The translations under genes were made by a program, and so were the position numbers. The notes beneath the pieces are model-generated. The model was not told where the DNA came from and did not search any database. It saw nothing but the letters and a program-made list of their open reading frames with translations. DNA of 64,000 nt from Desulfuromonadaceae bacterium (GTDB lineage: Bacteria > Desulfobacterota > Desulfuromonadia > Desulfuromonadales > Desulfuromonadaceae): assembly GCA_016936455.1 (NCBI GenBank), contig JAFGXV010000047.1, positions 20,627 through 84,626 of the forward strand, read 5' to 3'. Shown here piece after piece: positions 10,499-19,239 of the stretch (within the stretch, counting starts at the first letter, position 1; the number at the start of each line of letters is the position of its first letter).

Positions 10499-12034
10499 AT
10501 GGATATCCTAGAATGGATCGATGTCGGTAAGATCTCAGCCGAACGAGACGATCAATTGTCAGAATACTTTTATGATAATGGTGTTCTTACTCGCGTCATA
10601 AATAGCCGCTCCCTATTTCTGGTTCTTGGTCGAAAAGGGGCAGGGAAAACAGCTGTTTTCAAATATTTAAGTGAGAACCCGTCAAAATTCTTGGGGCGGG
10701 ATGACCAGCTAATCTCACTCTCCTTTGAAGATTACAATTGGAATGTCCACTCTTTATTAATAAACCGCGATTCTGCTGAATCCCTTGCATATAAGCAATC
10801 ATGGCGTTTCGTTCTTCTAGTCGAAGTAATCAAAGCGCATGTACAACACCTTGAAGCTTCTGGCGCAGTCATACCTATGTCTTTAGCAAAGGCAAAAAAA
10901 CTCTTACAGAAACTTTTTGATGAACCTATTCCGTCAATATATTCGATCGTTGGCAGGAAACTACTCTCATTATCACGGCTCAGTCTGCCAAAAGGTGGAC
11001 TCGATCTAGAATCTGGCGAGATTGACAGCCTAGAACTTAACGGAGGCGAAGTTTCCTTTGATACAGTTCAGAAAGACACATCGCTCCAGGATCGTCTCTC
11101 CCAAAATATTGAGAACATCATTCGTCTGCTGGAGAACGCAATTTCCCAATGTCAGCCACTTAAGCCCCGAATCTATATAGCTTTTGATCGAGTTGATGAA
11201 GCTTGGGATGACATATCAGTGGAATCCTCAAAGAAGGTCATAGCTGGTCTCATAAGTGCCGCTGACTCAATCAATGCTCAATATAATGCATCAATACGTC
11301 CCATCGTTTTTTTGCGAGAAGACATTTTTGATGTCCTCAGCATAAATGATGCAAACAAACTTAGGGAGGATTGTGGTGCGCTCTTGCACTGGGACCGGGA
11401 TTCCTTGTTTAAACTGGTTCTTCAGCGTATCAATTTCTTCGCGGAACAAAACAAAGTAGAAAAGATCCAAGATTTGGATACCCTTTTCGACAAAAAGGAG
11501 ATGAGGCAGCGAACACGACCATCAAACTACCTTCTTAAGCGAGCAATGATGCGCCCTCGCGACTTAATATGCTTCATGCGTCGTATTATCGACACGATGA
11601 AAGAAAGGGCTGCTGATCCCTTTGCTGAAACAACTGAAACCTTCACAGCTCTTCAAGCCGAGTTGATTTACGACGCTGAACCCGGGTACTCGGAGTGGCT
11701 CAAGCAGGAGCTGTTAGATGAGTGGGCAGTACAGTTCCCTGATATTCGGAAACTGTTTGATGCCATCCAGAATATCGGTTCCACGAACATCACCTGTGAT
11801 CAACTGATAGGTGAGTTTGGCAAAATGGGAACTACACTCCAGCGTGGCGAGGCGCTAAGGCATTTAAGATTTCTTTTCGATAACTCAATTATTGGTTTCA
11901 AGTCTGGGGCGTCCACAATTTGGAAATATAAATGCTTCTACCCTTCTCAAGGATTTGTCGAGACGGATGACTATCGGGTCCATGATGGCATAGTTCGATC
12001 CCTGAACCTGAAAGAGCCACGCGAACGAGAATAG
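10499..12034 (+). CDS. P-loop ATPase (Sll1717-like), probable integron cassette gene
   Basis: A protein of 511 residues with Walker A GRKGAGKT at about 44-51 and a Walker B-like strand IYIAFDRVDEAW near residue 230. The middle part resembles STAND/KAP-like ATPases annotated as the Sll1717 family, and the C-terminal ~120 residues may be a winged helix. No transmembrane segment or nuclease motif is seen. The start is the ATG at 10499, with GGAG 7 bp upstream; a TTG at 10478 and an ATG at 10493 are less well placed. The gene is much more AT-rich than its neighbours and its codon use differs, which suggests transfer. An attC-like site starts 2 bp after the stop, as in integron gene cassettes. Anti-phage function is possible but unproven. 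Confidence 0.75.
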   Translation: MDILEWIDVGKISAERDDQLSEYFYDNGVLTRVINSRSLFLVLGRKGAGKTAVFKYLSENPSKFLGRDDQLISLSFEDYNWNVHSLLINRDSAESLAYKQSWRFVLLVEVIKAHVQHLEASGAVIPMSLAKAKKLLQKLFDEPIPSIYSIVGRKLLSLSRLSLPKGGLDLESGEIDSLELNGGEVSFDTVQKDTSLQDRLSQNIENIIRLLENAISQCQPLKPRIYIAFDRVDEAWDDISVESSKKVIAGLISAADSINAQYNASIRPIVFLREDIFDVLSINDANKLREDCGALLHWDRDSLFKLVLQRINFFAEQNKVEKIQDLDTLFDKKEMRQRTRPSNYLLKRAMMRPRDLICFMRRIIDTMKERAADPFAETTETFTALQAELIYDAEPGYSEWLKQELLDEWAVQFPDIRKLFDAIQNIGSTNITCDQLIGEFGKMGTTLQRGEALRHLRFLFDNSIIGFKSGASTIWKYKCFYPSQGFVETDDYRVHDGIVRSLNLKEPRERE

Positions 12035-12035
12035 A

Positions 12036-12110
12036 GCCCAACAAATGCGTAAACTCGGATTGCTTTTTCCGCTAGCGCTCCAAAAGCAACCGGTTACGCC
12101 AACGTTATAT
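12036..12110 (+). other. attC-like integron recombination site
   Basis: A 75-bp imperfect palindrome begins 2 bp after the ATPase gene. The outer core at the left is GCCCAAC (12036-12042), matching RYYYAAC; at the right it is GTTATAT (12104-12110), one base off GTTRRRY. Inside, GCGTAA (12047-12052) pairs with TTACGC (12094-12099), CGG with CCG, and TTGCTTTT (12060-12067) with AAAAGCAA (12082-12089). Unpaired bases between the stems resemble the extrahelical bases of attC. Size, layout and the nearby intI relic support the call. Confidence 0.65.
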
Positions 12111-12136
12111 TGCATAAAAAATTAATAGATTTATGA

Positions 12137-12271
12137 ATGAGCCATCAACCGGAAGCGCTGAAAGAAAATCTGTCGGGGTTCTGGTCGCGTCGGATTGATG
12201 ACACCAACAGGCTGGTCTATGTGGTAAACGACGAGGCCATCACAATTATTTCATGCCGCTACCACTATTGA
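12137..12271 (+). pseudogene. C-terminal stub of a YoeB-type ribosome-dependent mRNA interferase toxin
   Basis: A 44-residue frame, from an ATG to TGA, reads like the last half of YoeB: PEALKENLSGFWSRRI, NRLVYVV and the ending ISCRYHY. Intact YoeB is about 84 residues, and the N-terminal half and the YefM antitoxin are absent. The attC-like site ends 26 bp upstream, so the missing half was lost during an insertion or deletion here. The residual C-terminal RNase residues (Arg, His, Tyr) alone should not give an active toxin. It is probably a relic of an older cassette or chromosomal toxin-antitoxin pair. Confidence 0.7.
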
Positions 12272-12291
12272 AAAGAACTTGACGTAGAATA

Positions 12292-12324
12292 GTCAGCGCA
12301 TCGTCAGCGCATCGTCAGCGTATG
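12292..12324 (+). repeat. Three short tandem repeats
   Basis: GTCAGCGCATC is repeated at 12292 and 12303, with a diverged third copy GTCAGCGTATG at 12314. Unit length is 11 bp. The block lies between the toxin stub and the rimO terminator; no function is evident. Confidence 0.7.
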
Positions 12325-12345
12325 ACTTTCATGCGGGTGAAAACA

Positions 12346-12380
12346 ACAACGGGGCGTGCCCAAAAGTCACGCCCCGTTGT
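12346..12380 (-). terminator. Terminator of the rimO-side transcript
   Basis: A perfect 13-bp stem, ACAACGGGGCGTG (12346-12358) with CACGCCCCGTTGT (12368-12380), stands just beyond the rimO stop. T-rich stretches lie on both sides, so it may act in both directions. Confidence 0.8.
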
Positions 12381-12398
12381 GTTTGCAAGGGAGACGAA

Positions 12399-13751
12399 TT
12401 ACGCCTGATCAGCAGGATCGACGATTTCGCCGATGAGATCGTATTCCGTGGTGTCGGTGATGCGCAGCGCGACGATGTCACCGACGTTGGCCTGGCCGTC
12501 GGTAATGTAGACCAGGCCGTCGATGTCCGGGGCCTGGCTGATGGCGCGGCCTTGCAGCAGCAGCTCGGTTTCCTCACTGTAGCCTTCCACCAGCACCGGC
12601 AGGCTGGTGTCGAGCAGTTGCCGGTGCTTGCGGAACGACACCCGGCTCTGGGCTTTCATCAGCTTGTCCTGCCGCCGTTTCTTGACGCTCTCGCTGATCT
12701 GGTTGTCCAGCGTGGCGGCCGCAGTGCCCTCCTCGCGCGAGTAGCAGAAGACGCCCACCCGGTCAAAATGGCCTTCTTCGACGAACTGCAGCAATTCGTT
12801 GAACTGCTCCTCGGTTTCACCGGGAAAGCCGACAATGAACGAGGTGCGAAGCGTCAGGTTGGGAATCCGACCGCGCAGCCGCCGGATCAGCTGGTCGATG
12901 CCGGCCCGGTCGATGCGGCGGTTCATCAGTGCCAGCTGCTCGTCGGCCACGTGCTGCAGCGGCAGGTCGAGGTAGGGGCAGATTTTTTTCTCGCTGGCCA
13001 TCAGCTCGATCAGCTCGTCACTGATGCCGTCGGGATAGGCGTAGAGCAGGCGCAGCCAGCGCAGCTCCTCAATCTTGACCAGCTCCTTCAGCAGTGCTTC
13101 CAGGGTGGCCCCATCCTCGCGGTCACGGCCATAGGCGGTGATGTCCTGGGCGATGAGGTTGACCTCCCTGACGCCGCCGGCGACACGGCGCTGCACCTCG
13201 GTGACGATGGAGTCGATGGGCCGGGAGCGCAACGGACCGCGCAGCTTGGGGATGATGCAGTACGAACAGTTGTTGCTGCAGCCCTCGGCGATCTTGATGT
13301 AGGCGCTGTAAAAGGGCGAGGCCTGGACGCGTGGCGTATCGTGATGATAGAGGCTGTCGGGCTCCCCGATGCTGCAGTGTTGGCACCGCTCTCCCTGCCA
13401 GTGATCGATCAGTTCAACGATGCGCGCCGCATCACCGGTGCCCATGAACAGGTCCACCTCCGGCAGCTCGGTAGCCAGTTCCTCGCGGTAACGCTGGGGC
13501 AGGCAGCCGCAGACAATCAGCATGGAGCAGCGGCCTTCCTCCTTGAAACGCGCGGCTTCAAGGATGGTGTCGACGGACTCTTCCTTGGCGTCGTTGATGA
13601 AGGCGCAGGTGTTGATGATGAGGATGTCGGCCTCGTGTTCATCGGTGGTGATGGTGAACCGGTCCGGTGGCAGATGGCCGAGCATCACCTCGGCATCGAC
13701 CAGATTTTTCGGACAGCCGAGGCTGATCAGGCAGACACGCTGGGTTTTCAC
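12399..13751 (-). CDS. rimO: Ribosomal protein S12 methylthiotransferase RimO
   Basis: A 450-residue radical-SAM methylthiotransferase that adds a methylthio group to Asp of ribosomal protein S12. The N-terminal domain carries the cysteines for one 4Fe-4S cluster (C13 in LGCPKN, C49 in TCAF, C83 in GCLPQ). The radical-SAM cluster motif CSNNCSYC covers residues 158-165. A C-terminal TRAM domain (about 375-445) binds RNA or protein. Length and motifs are typical; the opening [16 protein letters not shown] is characteristic of RimO rather than MiaB. The yajQ gene ends 11 bp upstream, so rimO is probably in the thiL-lolA-yajQ-rimO transcription unit. Confidence 0.95.
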   Translation of the reverse strand: MKTQRVCLISLGCPKNLVDAEVMLGHLPPDRFTITTDEHEADILIINTCAFINDAKEESVDTILEAARFKEEGRCSMLIVCGCLPQRYREELATELPEVDLFMGTGDAARIVELIDHWQGERCQHCSIGEPDSLYHHDTPRVQASPFYSAYIKIAEGCSNNCSYCIIPKLRGPLRSRPIDSIVTEVQRRVAGGVREVNLIAQDITAYGRDREDGATLEALLKELVKIEELRWLRLLYAYPDGISDELIELMASEKKICPYLDLPLQHVADEQLALMNRRIDRAGIDQLIRRLRGRIPNLTLRTSFIVGFPGETEEQFNELLQFVEEGHFDRVGVFCYSREEGTAAATLDNQISESVKKRRQDKLMKAQSRVSFRKHRQLLDTSLPVLVEGYSEETELLLQGRAISQAPDIDGLVYITDGQANVGDIVALRITDTTEYDLIGEIVDPADQA

Positions 13752-13762
13752 GATCGGCCCCG

Positions 13763-14248
13763 TTAGGAACGCATGTTGACGAACTGGAGTTCGAGTCCGA
13801 GGTCCTTGCCCTTGAGCAGCTGGATCACCTCCTGCAGATCGTCGATCTTCTTGCCGCTGACGCGCACCTCATCCTCCATGATCTGGGGCTGGACCTTGAG
13901 CTTGCTGTCCTTGATCACCTTGATGATCTCCTTGCCTTTTTCCTTGGAGATGCCCTGCACCAGGTCAATGTGCTGGCGTACCGCGCCCGCGGAGGCCGGT
14001 TCAGCCTTCTGGAAATCGAGGCACTTGGTGGAGACGTTGCGTCGACTCAGCTTGCCCTTGAGAATCTCCACCACGGCCTGGAGCTTGTAGTCGTCGGCGG
14101 CCAGAATGGTGATGCGGTCCTTGCCGAGTTCGATTTCATTGTGGGTGCCTTTGAAGTCGTAGCGCTGGCCGATTTCTTTGCTGGTCTGGTTGACGGCGTT
14201 GTCCACTTCCTGCAGGTCGATTTTCGACACGATGTCAAAACTGGGCAT
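13763..14248 (-). CDS. yajQ: YajQ family nucleotide-binding protein (c-di-GMP effector family)
   Basis: A protein of 161 residues with the full YajQ signature: start [11 protein letters not shown], then QRYDFKGTH and [16 protein letters not shown]. YajQ has two ferredoxin-like folds. Some members bind cyclic di-GMP and act with transcription factors, others bind nucleic acids or GTP. It is cytosolic. The gene lies between lolA and rimO on the same strand with short gaps. Two GGDEF proteins elsewhere in this window could supply c-di-GMP, but a link is speculative. Confidence 0.93.
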   Translation of the reverse strand: MPSFDIVSKIDLQEVDNAVNQTSKEIGQRYDFKGTHNEIELGKDRITILAADDYKLQAVVEILKGKLSRRNVSTKCLDFQKAEPASAGAVRQHIDLVQGISKEKGKEIIKVIKDSKLKVQPQIMEDEVRVSGKKIDDLQEVIQLLKGKDLGLELQFVNMRS

Positions 14249-14288
14249 GATGTTTTCTCTCTTTCTAAAATTCTTCGATTCTTGGGGG

Positions 14289-15041
14289 CTAGTTGGCGCG
14301 GCCGGTCAGGTCGGTGGGCCGCACGATGTCCACCCCTTGCGGAATGGTGAAATGAAAGGTTTCGCTGGCCGGGTGCTGGTTGAGCTGGACATCGCGAAAC
14401 TCGATCGCGGTGGTGGTGCCGTAGGGGGTGGCGACCACCACGCCCAGCAGCGGAAAACGGGGCGCTTGTTCCGCCACGAGCAGCTGTTGGGGGACGACCA
14501 GGGTCAGGTGCTGAATGTAGGCGGAAGGCTGCTTCGGTGTCAAGCGCACCAGAAAGTCGCCTGCGGCTGTCTGCATCGGCGAGTCCCACGCCAGATCGAA
14601 ATGACGCTCCAGATGACCGAGGCTGCGCAGAAACAGCAGCGGGTCGTCGGCCTGCTTCAGATGGTCGGCGATGCTGGAAACCATGACACGGTGGTTGTCC
14701 GGCAGGTAAACCCACAGGGTCACGCCGTCGCTGATCAGGTGCTGCACCTCGGGGACGCTGTAATCCCAGCGGAAGCGGGTCAGTGATTCGTTGTTGCCGT
14801 CCGGGGCAAAACCGACGGTCAGGGTGCCGCGGCCGGTCTGGGTGCGGTTCAGGCTGGCGATGCGGGCCTTCTGGAAAAAGTCGGCGCTGAAGTCATGAAT
14901 ATTTGTCGCCGCTTCGTTCTGGTTGAACGGGGCCTGCAGGCGCTCGACAACGGTGGCCAGCGAGGGCGCCTCGGCCCACAGGGGTGTGGTCAGTGAGCAC
15001 AGTATGAACAGCGCAACAAGCAGATGAAGGATACGGGGCAT
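14289..15041 (-). CDS. lolA: Outer-membrane lipoprotein carrier protein LolA
   Basis: A 250-residue exported protein with an N-terminal signal peptide (hydrophobic residues 5-22, cleavage probably after PLWA). The LolA core follows: [37 protein letters not shown] and [12 protein letters not shown]. LolA ferries lipoproteins across the periplasm from LolCDE to the outer membrane. Length is slightly above the usual ~205-215 residues because of an insert near residues 125-150. It sits between thiL and yajQ on the minus strand. Confidence 0.9.
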   Translation of the reverse strand: MPRILHLLVALFILCSLTTPLWAEAPSLATVVERLQAPFNQNEAATNIHDFSADFFQKARIASLNRTQTGRGTLTVGFAPDGNNESLTRFRWDYSVPEVQHLISDGVTLWVYLPDNHRVMVSSIADHLKQADDPLLFLRSLGHLERHFDLAWDSPMQTAAGDFLVRLTPKQPSAYIQHLTLVVPQQLLVAEQAPRFPLLGVVVATPYGTTTAIEFRDVQLNQHPASETFHFTIPQGVDIVRPTDLTGRAN

Positions 15042-15081
15042 GAAACAGGCCTTTCAGGGTCAGGGGAATGGTAGCGGTGGG

Positions 15082-16098
15082 TCAGCCGAAAAAATGGTTG
15101 AAACCGCGCGGCGCAACCGGCCGTGTTCGACCGTCGCTGTCAACCAGACAGAGGCCAGCTGACGGTTGCGTGATGGCGCCGATAGCGGTCAGTGGCAAGT
15201 CCAGCTCGCGGGCCAGCTGCTGCAACGCATCGTCGTGCGCAGCCGCAGCGGTGAACAGCAGTTCGTAATCCTCGCCACCCTGCAGCAGGGCGGAAAAATC
15301 CTCCGGCCAACGGGCGGTATGTTCACGGGCGGCCGTGGACCAGGGCAGGCTTGCCTGCTGGACACAGGCGCCGACGGCGGACTGCTCCAGAATATGGCCC
15401 AGATCGGCGAACAGCCCATCGGACAGATCGATCATGGCGGTGGCCAAGCCACGCTGCGCCAGCTGGCGACCCAGCGCCAGCCGCGGTGTTGGCCGATGGT
15501 GGCGCACCGCCAGCTCTGGCGGCGGCGTCTGGCCGCGGCTCAGCTGCAGCAGGGCCAGGGCGCTGTCGCCCAGGGTGCCCGAGACATACAGCCGGTCGCC
15601 GGGACGTGCACCGCTGCGCCGGATCAGCTGATCGCACGGCACGCTGCCCTGCACGGTGACGGAGATGAACAAGCCCTGGCCGGAGCGGCAGGTGTCGCCG
15701 CCGGACAAGATGGCTCCGGCCGCTGCCGTTTCATCGAGAAAGCCACGGCTGAAGTGATCGATTTCTTCCAGCGCCAGGTCAGGGGGCAGGCCGATGCCGA
15801 GAAAGATGGCGAGCGGCGTTCCACCCATGGCGGCGATATCGCTGAAATTGACGGCGGCGCTCTTGCGGCCTAAATCGTAGAGGTTGCACCAGTCGCGGCG
15901 GAAATGCACCCCTTCAATGAGCAGGTCGGTGCTGGTCAGCAGCAGTTCGCCCTCGGGCATGGCGTAGGCGCTGCAATCGTCACCGATTCCCAGAACCAGC
16001 CGTTCATTGCGGGTGTGTTCGAGGTGTTGCTTCAGCCGTTCGATCAGGCCGAATTCACCCAGCTCATTTAATGATTTTTCGACAGGAGTTTTTTTCAT
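15082..16098 (-). CDS. thiL: Thiamine-monophosphate kinase ThiL
   Basis: A 338-residue AIR-synthase-fold kinase that makes thiamine pyrophosphate from thiamine monophosphate, the last step of vitamin B1 synthesis. Visible motifs are GEFGLIERL, GIGDDCSAY (metal and nucleotide binding), TSTDLLIEGVHF, NFSDIAAMGG, ILSGGDT, DLSDGLFADL and GGEDYELLFT. The ATG at 16098 is preferred; an in-frame TTG at 16107 would add three residues, and neither has a strong ribosome site. It heads the minus-strand cluster with lolA, yajQ and rimO. About 245 AT-rich bases separate it from the divergent nfo gene and should hold both promoters. Confidence 0.93.
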   Translation of the reverse strand: MKKTPVEKSLNELGEFGLIERLKQHLEHTRNERLVLGIGDDCSAYAMPEGELLLTSTDLLIEGVHFRRDWCNLYDLGRKSAAVNFSDIAAMGGTPLAIFLGIGLPPDLALEEIDHFSRGFLDETAAAGAILSGGDTCRSGQGLFISVTVQGSVPCDQLIRRSGARPGDRLYVSGTLGDSALALLQLSRGQTPPPELAVRHHRPTPRLALGRQLAQRGLATAMIDLSDGLFADLGHILEQSAVGACVQQASLPWSTAAREHTARWPEDFSALLQGGEDYELLFTAAAAHDDALQQLARELDLPLTAIGAITQPSAGLCLVDSDGRTRPVAPRGFNHFFG

Positions 16099-16344
16099 CG
16101 GCGACAAGATTAGGCAAAGATGCGCAAAAAGTCCAGCGCTGCGCGATGGAGGCTGGTTCGAAGGAAGATTTGGTATTTGAATTGTGCTAGCCTGTGCGGG
16201 AAATGGGTTGCAGTTGCCGTTGTCGTTTCCTCTGTTGTCATGGCAGTAACTATTTGTAAATAAAGCTTTGTATATTTATGTAAAGTGTATTTATAGAGTG
16301 ATAACTGCTGTTTTTGTGAATTTTACACCGGGTTGGAGTAACGC

Positions 16345-17202
16345 ATGGCGAACAACGATAAAAAATGGATTGGTGCCCACGTCAGTGCCTCAGGAGGGGT
16401 CAATAAAGCGCCCTGGAATGCACGTCAGATCGGGGCAAATGCCTTTGCCCTGTTCGTTAAAAACCAGCGGCGCTGGCAGGCTCCGCCGCTGACGATGGTG
16501 CAGATTGAAGGTTTCAGGTCAGGTTGTGTTCAGTATGGGTACCTGCCCGAGCAGATTTTGCCTCATGCGGGTTATCTGATCAATCTGGCTCACCCGGAAT
16601 CAGAGGCGTTGGAAAAGTCGCGCCAGGCTTTTGTCGAAGAGATGCGACGTTGCGCGGCTCTGGGATTGACGCAGCTGAATGTTCATCCAGGCAGCACTCT
16701 GGGCGGGCTGGAAAGCAGAGACGGGCTGGCGCGGGTGGCTGATTCGATTAACTGGGCGCTGGAGCAGGTGCCAGGAGTGACCGTGCTGATCGAGAACACC
16801 GCCGGCCAGGGCGCGTACCTCGGCAGCCGGTTTGAGGAGCTGGCCGACATTATTGCGGGCGTGACCGACCGCGGCCGCGTCGGCATCTGTCTTGATACCT
16901 GTCACCTGTTTGCCGCGGGGTATGATCTGCGTGACCGGGACCGCTTTGAGAACACCTTTGCCGATTTTGAGAAGCTGCTTGGCTTCGGCTGGTTGCGCGC
17001 CATGCACCTGAATGACTCCCTGATGCCGCGGGCTGCCCATGTTGACCGCCACGCTCCCCTCGGGGACGGGAAAATCGGCTGGGAGTGCTTCCGGTGCATC
17101 ATGCGGGATGCGCGTTTTAATGGTATCCCGTTGATTCTGGAGACTCCTGAGCCGGATCGGTGGGCTGAGGAGATCGGACGACTCAGAGCGTGCGAGGTGT
17201 AG
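16345..17202 (+). CDS. nfo: Deoxyribonuclease IV (AP endonuclease, Nfo family)
   Basis: A 285-residue TIM-barrel enzyme that cuts DNA at abasic sites using three metal ions. Motifs in order: [87 protein letters not shown] and ILETPEPD, which supply the His, Glu and Asp metal ligands. The ATG at 16345 has GGAG 9 bp upstream. It is a single gene ended by a bidirectional terminator shared with pckA. The 16099-16344 gap holds no other gene. Confidence 0.95.
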   Translation: MANNDKKWIGAHVSASGGVNKAPWNARQIGANAFALFVKNQRRWQAPPLTMVQIEGFRSGCVQYGYLPEQILPHAGYLINLAHPESEALEKSRQAFVEEMRRCAALGLTQLNVHPGSTLGGLESRDGLARVADSINWALEQVPGVTVLIENTAGQGAYLGSRFEELADIIAGVTDRGRVGICLDTCHLFAAGYDLRDRDRFENTFADFEKLLGFGWLRAMHLNDSLMPRAAHVDRHAPLGDGKIGWECFRCIMRDARFNGIPLILETPEPDRWAEEIGRLRACEV

Positions 17203-17240
17203 AGTCATCAGGGGTGGCTACGTCGAGGTGTTTCGCATAC

Positions 17241-17272
17241 AAAAAGGGCTGCCCGGTGGGGCAGCCCTTTTT
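17241..17272. terminator. Bidirectional terminator between nfo and pckA
   Basis: AAAAAGGGCTGCC (17241-17253) pairs perfectly with GGCAGCCCTTTTT (17260-17272). Both strands show a T-tract, so it can end the two convergent genes. Confidence 0.92.
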
Positions 17273-17294
17273 GTATCGTGTCTGATGAGTGCTG

Positions 17295-18899
17295 TTAGCG
17301 GGCCAGCGGGCCAGCCTGTCGGACCTCTTCGGTGACACCGTCAGCAAACTTCTCGAAGTTCTTGTGGAAGGCCTTGGCCAGTTCCGTGGCCTTGGCATCG
17401 TAGGCAGAAGCATCGTGCCAGGTGTTGCGCGGATTGAGAACCTCGGCCGGAACGTCCGGGCAGGACTGGGGAATGTGCAGGCCGAAGATGGGATCCTGGG
17501 TGTAGGCCACATCGTCCAGTTTGCCTTCGAGGGCCGCATTGAGCATGGCGCGGGTGTAGCGGATCTTCATGCGGGAGCCAACGCCGTAGGGACCACCGCT
17601 CCAGCCGGTGTTGACCAGCCAGCAGGACACCTTGTTCTCGCGGATTTTTTCCTTCAGCAGGTTGCCGTACACCGAGGGGTGCATGGGCATGAAGGGGGCG
17701 CCGAAACAGGCCGAGAAGGTGGTCTGCGGCTCGGTGACGCCTTTTTCGGTGCCGGCCAGCTTGGCGGTGTAGCCGGAGATGAAGTGGTACATGGCCTGCT
17801 CCGGTGTCAGCTTGGAGATGGGCGGCATGACGCCGAAGGCATCGGCCGTCAGCATGATGATGTTTTTCGGAATGCCGGCCTGCAGCTCCGGAACGATATT
17901 CGGGATGTGCGTGATCGGATACGCTGCGCGGGTATTCTCTGTGATACTGGCATCATCGAGGTCGATGTGGCGGGTGGTCGCATCAAGGCCGACGTTTTCG
18001 AGAATGGTGCCGAACTTGCGCGTGCACTGGTAGATCTCCGGCTCGGCTTCGGGGCTGAGATTGATGACCTTGGCATAGCAGCCCCCCTCGAAGTTGAACA
18101 CGCCCTTGTCGGTCCAGCCGTGCTCGTCGTCGCCGATCAGGCGGCGGTTCGGGTCGGCGGACAGGGTGGTTTTGCCGGTGCCGGACAGGCCGAAGAAGAC
18201 AGCCGTATCGCCGTTGACGCCGACGTTGGCGCTACAGTGCATGGGCAGTACGTTGCGATGAGGCAGCAGATAGTTGAGAACCGAGAAAACGCTTTTCTTG
18301 ATTTCACCGCTATAGGCGGCCGCTGCGATCAGAACCACTTTTTTCTCGAAATTGATGACAATGCCGGCTTCGCCCCGGGTGCCATCAATCTTGGGATTTG
18401 CTTTGAAGTCGGGTGCCGCGATGACGGTAAAGCCCGGCACGAAGTTGGCCAGCTCTTCCTTGGTCGGCAGGATGAGCATGTTGCGGGCGAACAGGCTCTG
18501 CCAGGCCAGGGAGGTGATGACGCGCACCGGCAGGCGGTACTCGCTGTCGGCGCCGGCAAAGGCGTCCTGCACGTAAATCTCGCGATTCTGCAGGTAAGCC
18601 ATCATGCGGTCGTAAAGGATGTCGAATTTTTCCGGGCTGAAAGAACGGTTGACGTCCCCCCACCAGATGTCGTTGGCACTTTCACCCTGCTGCACAATGT
18701 AGCGGTCGTTGGGAGAACGGCCGGTGTACTTGGGGTTGTAGACAACGATGGGACCCTGGTGCGAAAGGTGGCCCTCATTGCGACGGATAATCTCCTCGTA
18801 CAGCGCCGGGGTCGACATGTTACGGCAGACGGATTTGGCGTTGATGATGCCGTATTCCGCGAGATCGATTTCGCCACAGGTGGTCGGGGCAGCATTCAT
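17295..18899 (-). CDS. pckA: Phosphoenolpyruvate carboxykinase (ATP)
   Basis: A protein of 534 residues, normal length for the ATP-type enzyme that interconverts oxaloacetate and PEP. It has the kinase loop GLSGTGKTTLS, the oxaloacetate-region motif SVCRNM, the metal-site run DDEHGW and the FEGGCYAK motif. In bacteria oxidising acetate it supplies PEP for gluconeogenesis; this fits the neighbouring pentose-phosphate genes (tkt, gnd-zwf-pgl). The ATG at 18899 is preceded by AGGAGAA, a good ribosome site. A palindromic operator candidate is ~40 bp upstream. Confidence 0.95.
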   Translation of the reverse strand: MNAAPTTCGEIDLAEYGIINAKSVCRNMSTPALYEEIIRRNEGHLSHQGPIVVYNPKYTGRSPNDRYIVQQGESANDIWWGDVNRSFSPEKFDILYDRMMAYLQNREIYVQDAFAGADSEYRLPVRVITSLAWQSLFARNMLILPTKEELANFVPGFTVIAAPDFKANPKIDGTRGEAGIVINFEKKVVLIAAAAYSGEIKKSVFSVLNYLLPHRNVLPMHCSANVGVNGDTAVFFGLSGTGKTTLSADPNRRLIGDDEHGWTDKGVFNFEGGCYAKVINLSPEAEPEIYQCTRKFGTILENVGLDATTRHIDLDDASITENTRAAYPITHIPNIVPELQAGIPKNIIMLTADAFGVMPPISKLTPEQAMYHFISGYTAKLAGTEKGVTEPQTTFSACFGAPFMPMHPSVYGNLLKEKIRENKVSCWLVNTGWSGGPYGVGSRMKIRYTRAMLNAALEGKLDDVAYTQDPIFGLHIPQSCPDVPAEVLNPRNTWHDASAYDAKATELAKAFHKNFEKFADGVTEEVRQAGPLAR

Positions 18900-18938
18900 G
18901 TTCGTTTTCTCCTGACAGTATTTAGAACAGCAGTGTTG

Positions 18939-18960
18939 ATGTGATCGTCATCGATCACAT
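18939..18960. promoter_or_regulatory. Palindromic operator candidate upstream of pckA
   Basis: ATGTGATCG and CGATCACAT form a perfect 9-bp inverted repeat around TCAT, 40-61 bp before the pckA start. The half-site TGTGA recalls CRP-type sites but the spacer is 10 bp, not 6, so the regulator is unknown. The rest of 18961-19173 is AT-rich and shows no gene. Confidence 0.45.
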
Positions 18961-19173
18961 GTCGGATAAAAAGAGTTTTACCGATATTGAAGTTTCTTTA
19001 CATAGCCCCAGAAGCCTCGTCAGTCAAGAAAAACTGATTATTTTTATCCCGGATGAATGAAAAAATGAGCACAGACGCCCTTGTTTCGGAGCCAGGAGAG
19101 AAAAGGGTGAAATTCTGTGAAATGTGAGAATGTCAGGCCGCCGGGTTCAGCCAAAATAAAATTTTGTTCAACA

Positions 19174-19215
19174 AAGAATCCCCTGTTTTCACAACAATGG
19201 AAACAGGGGATTCTT
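19174..19215 (-). terminator. Terminator of the Mrp/ApbC gene
   Basis: AAGAATCCCCTGTTT (19174-19188) pairs perfectly over 15 bp with AAACAGGGGATTCTT (19201-19215). A T-rich run follows on the minus strand. Confidence 0.85.
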
Positions 19216-19239
19216 ATTCATGGGTTCAGGATGCGGAGG

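Noticed and set aside
12552..13766. Plus-strand 404-residue frame opposite rimO
   Set aside because: Antisense shadow of rimO, which has both Fe-S cluster motifs and a TRAM domain.
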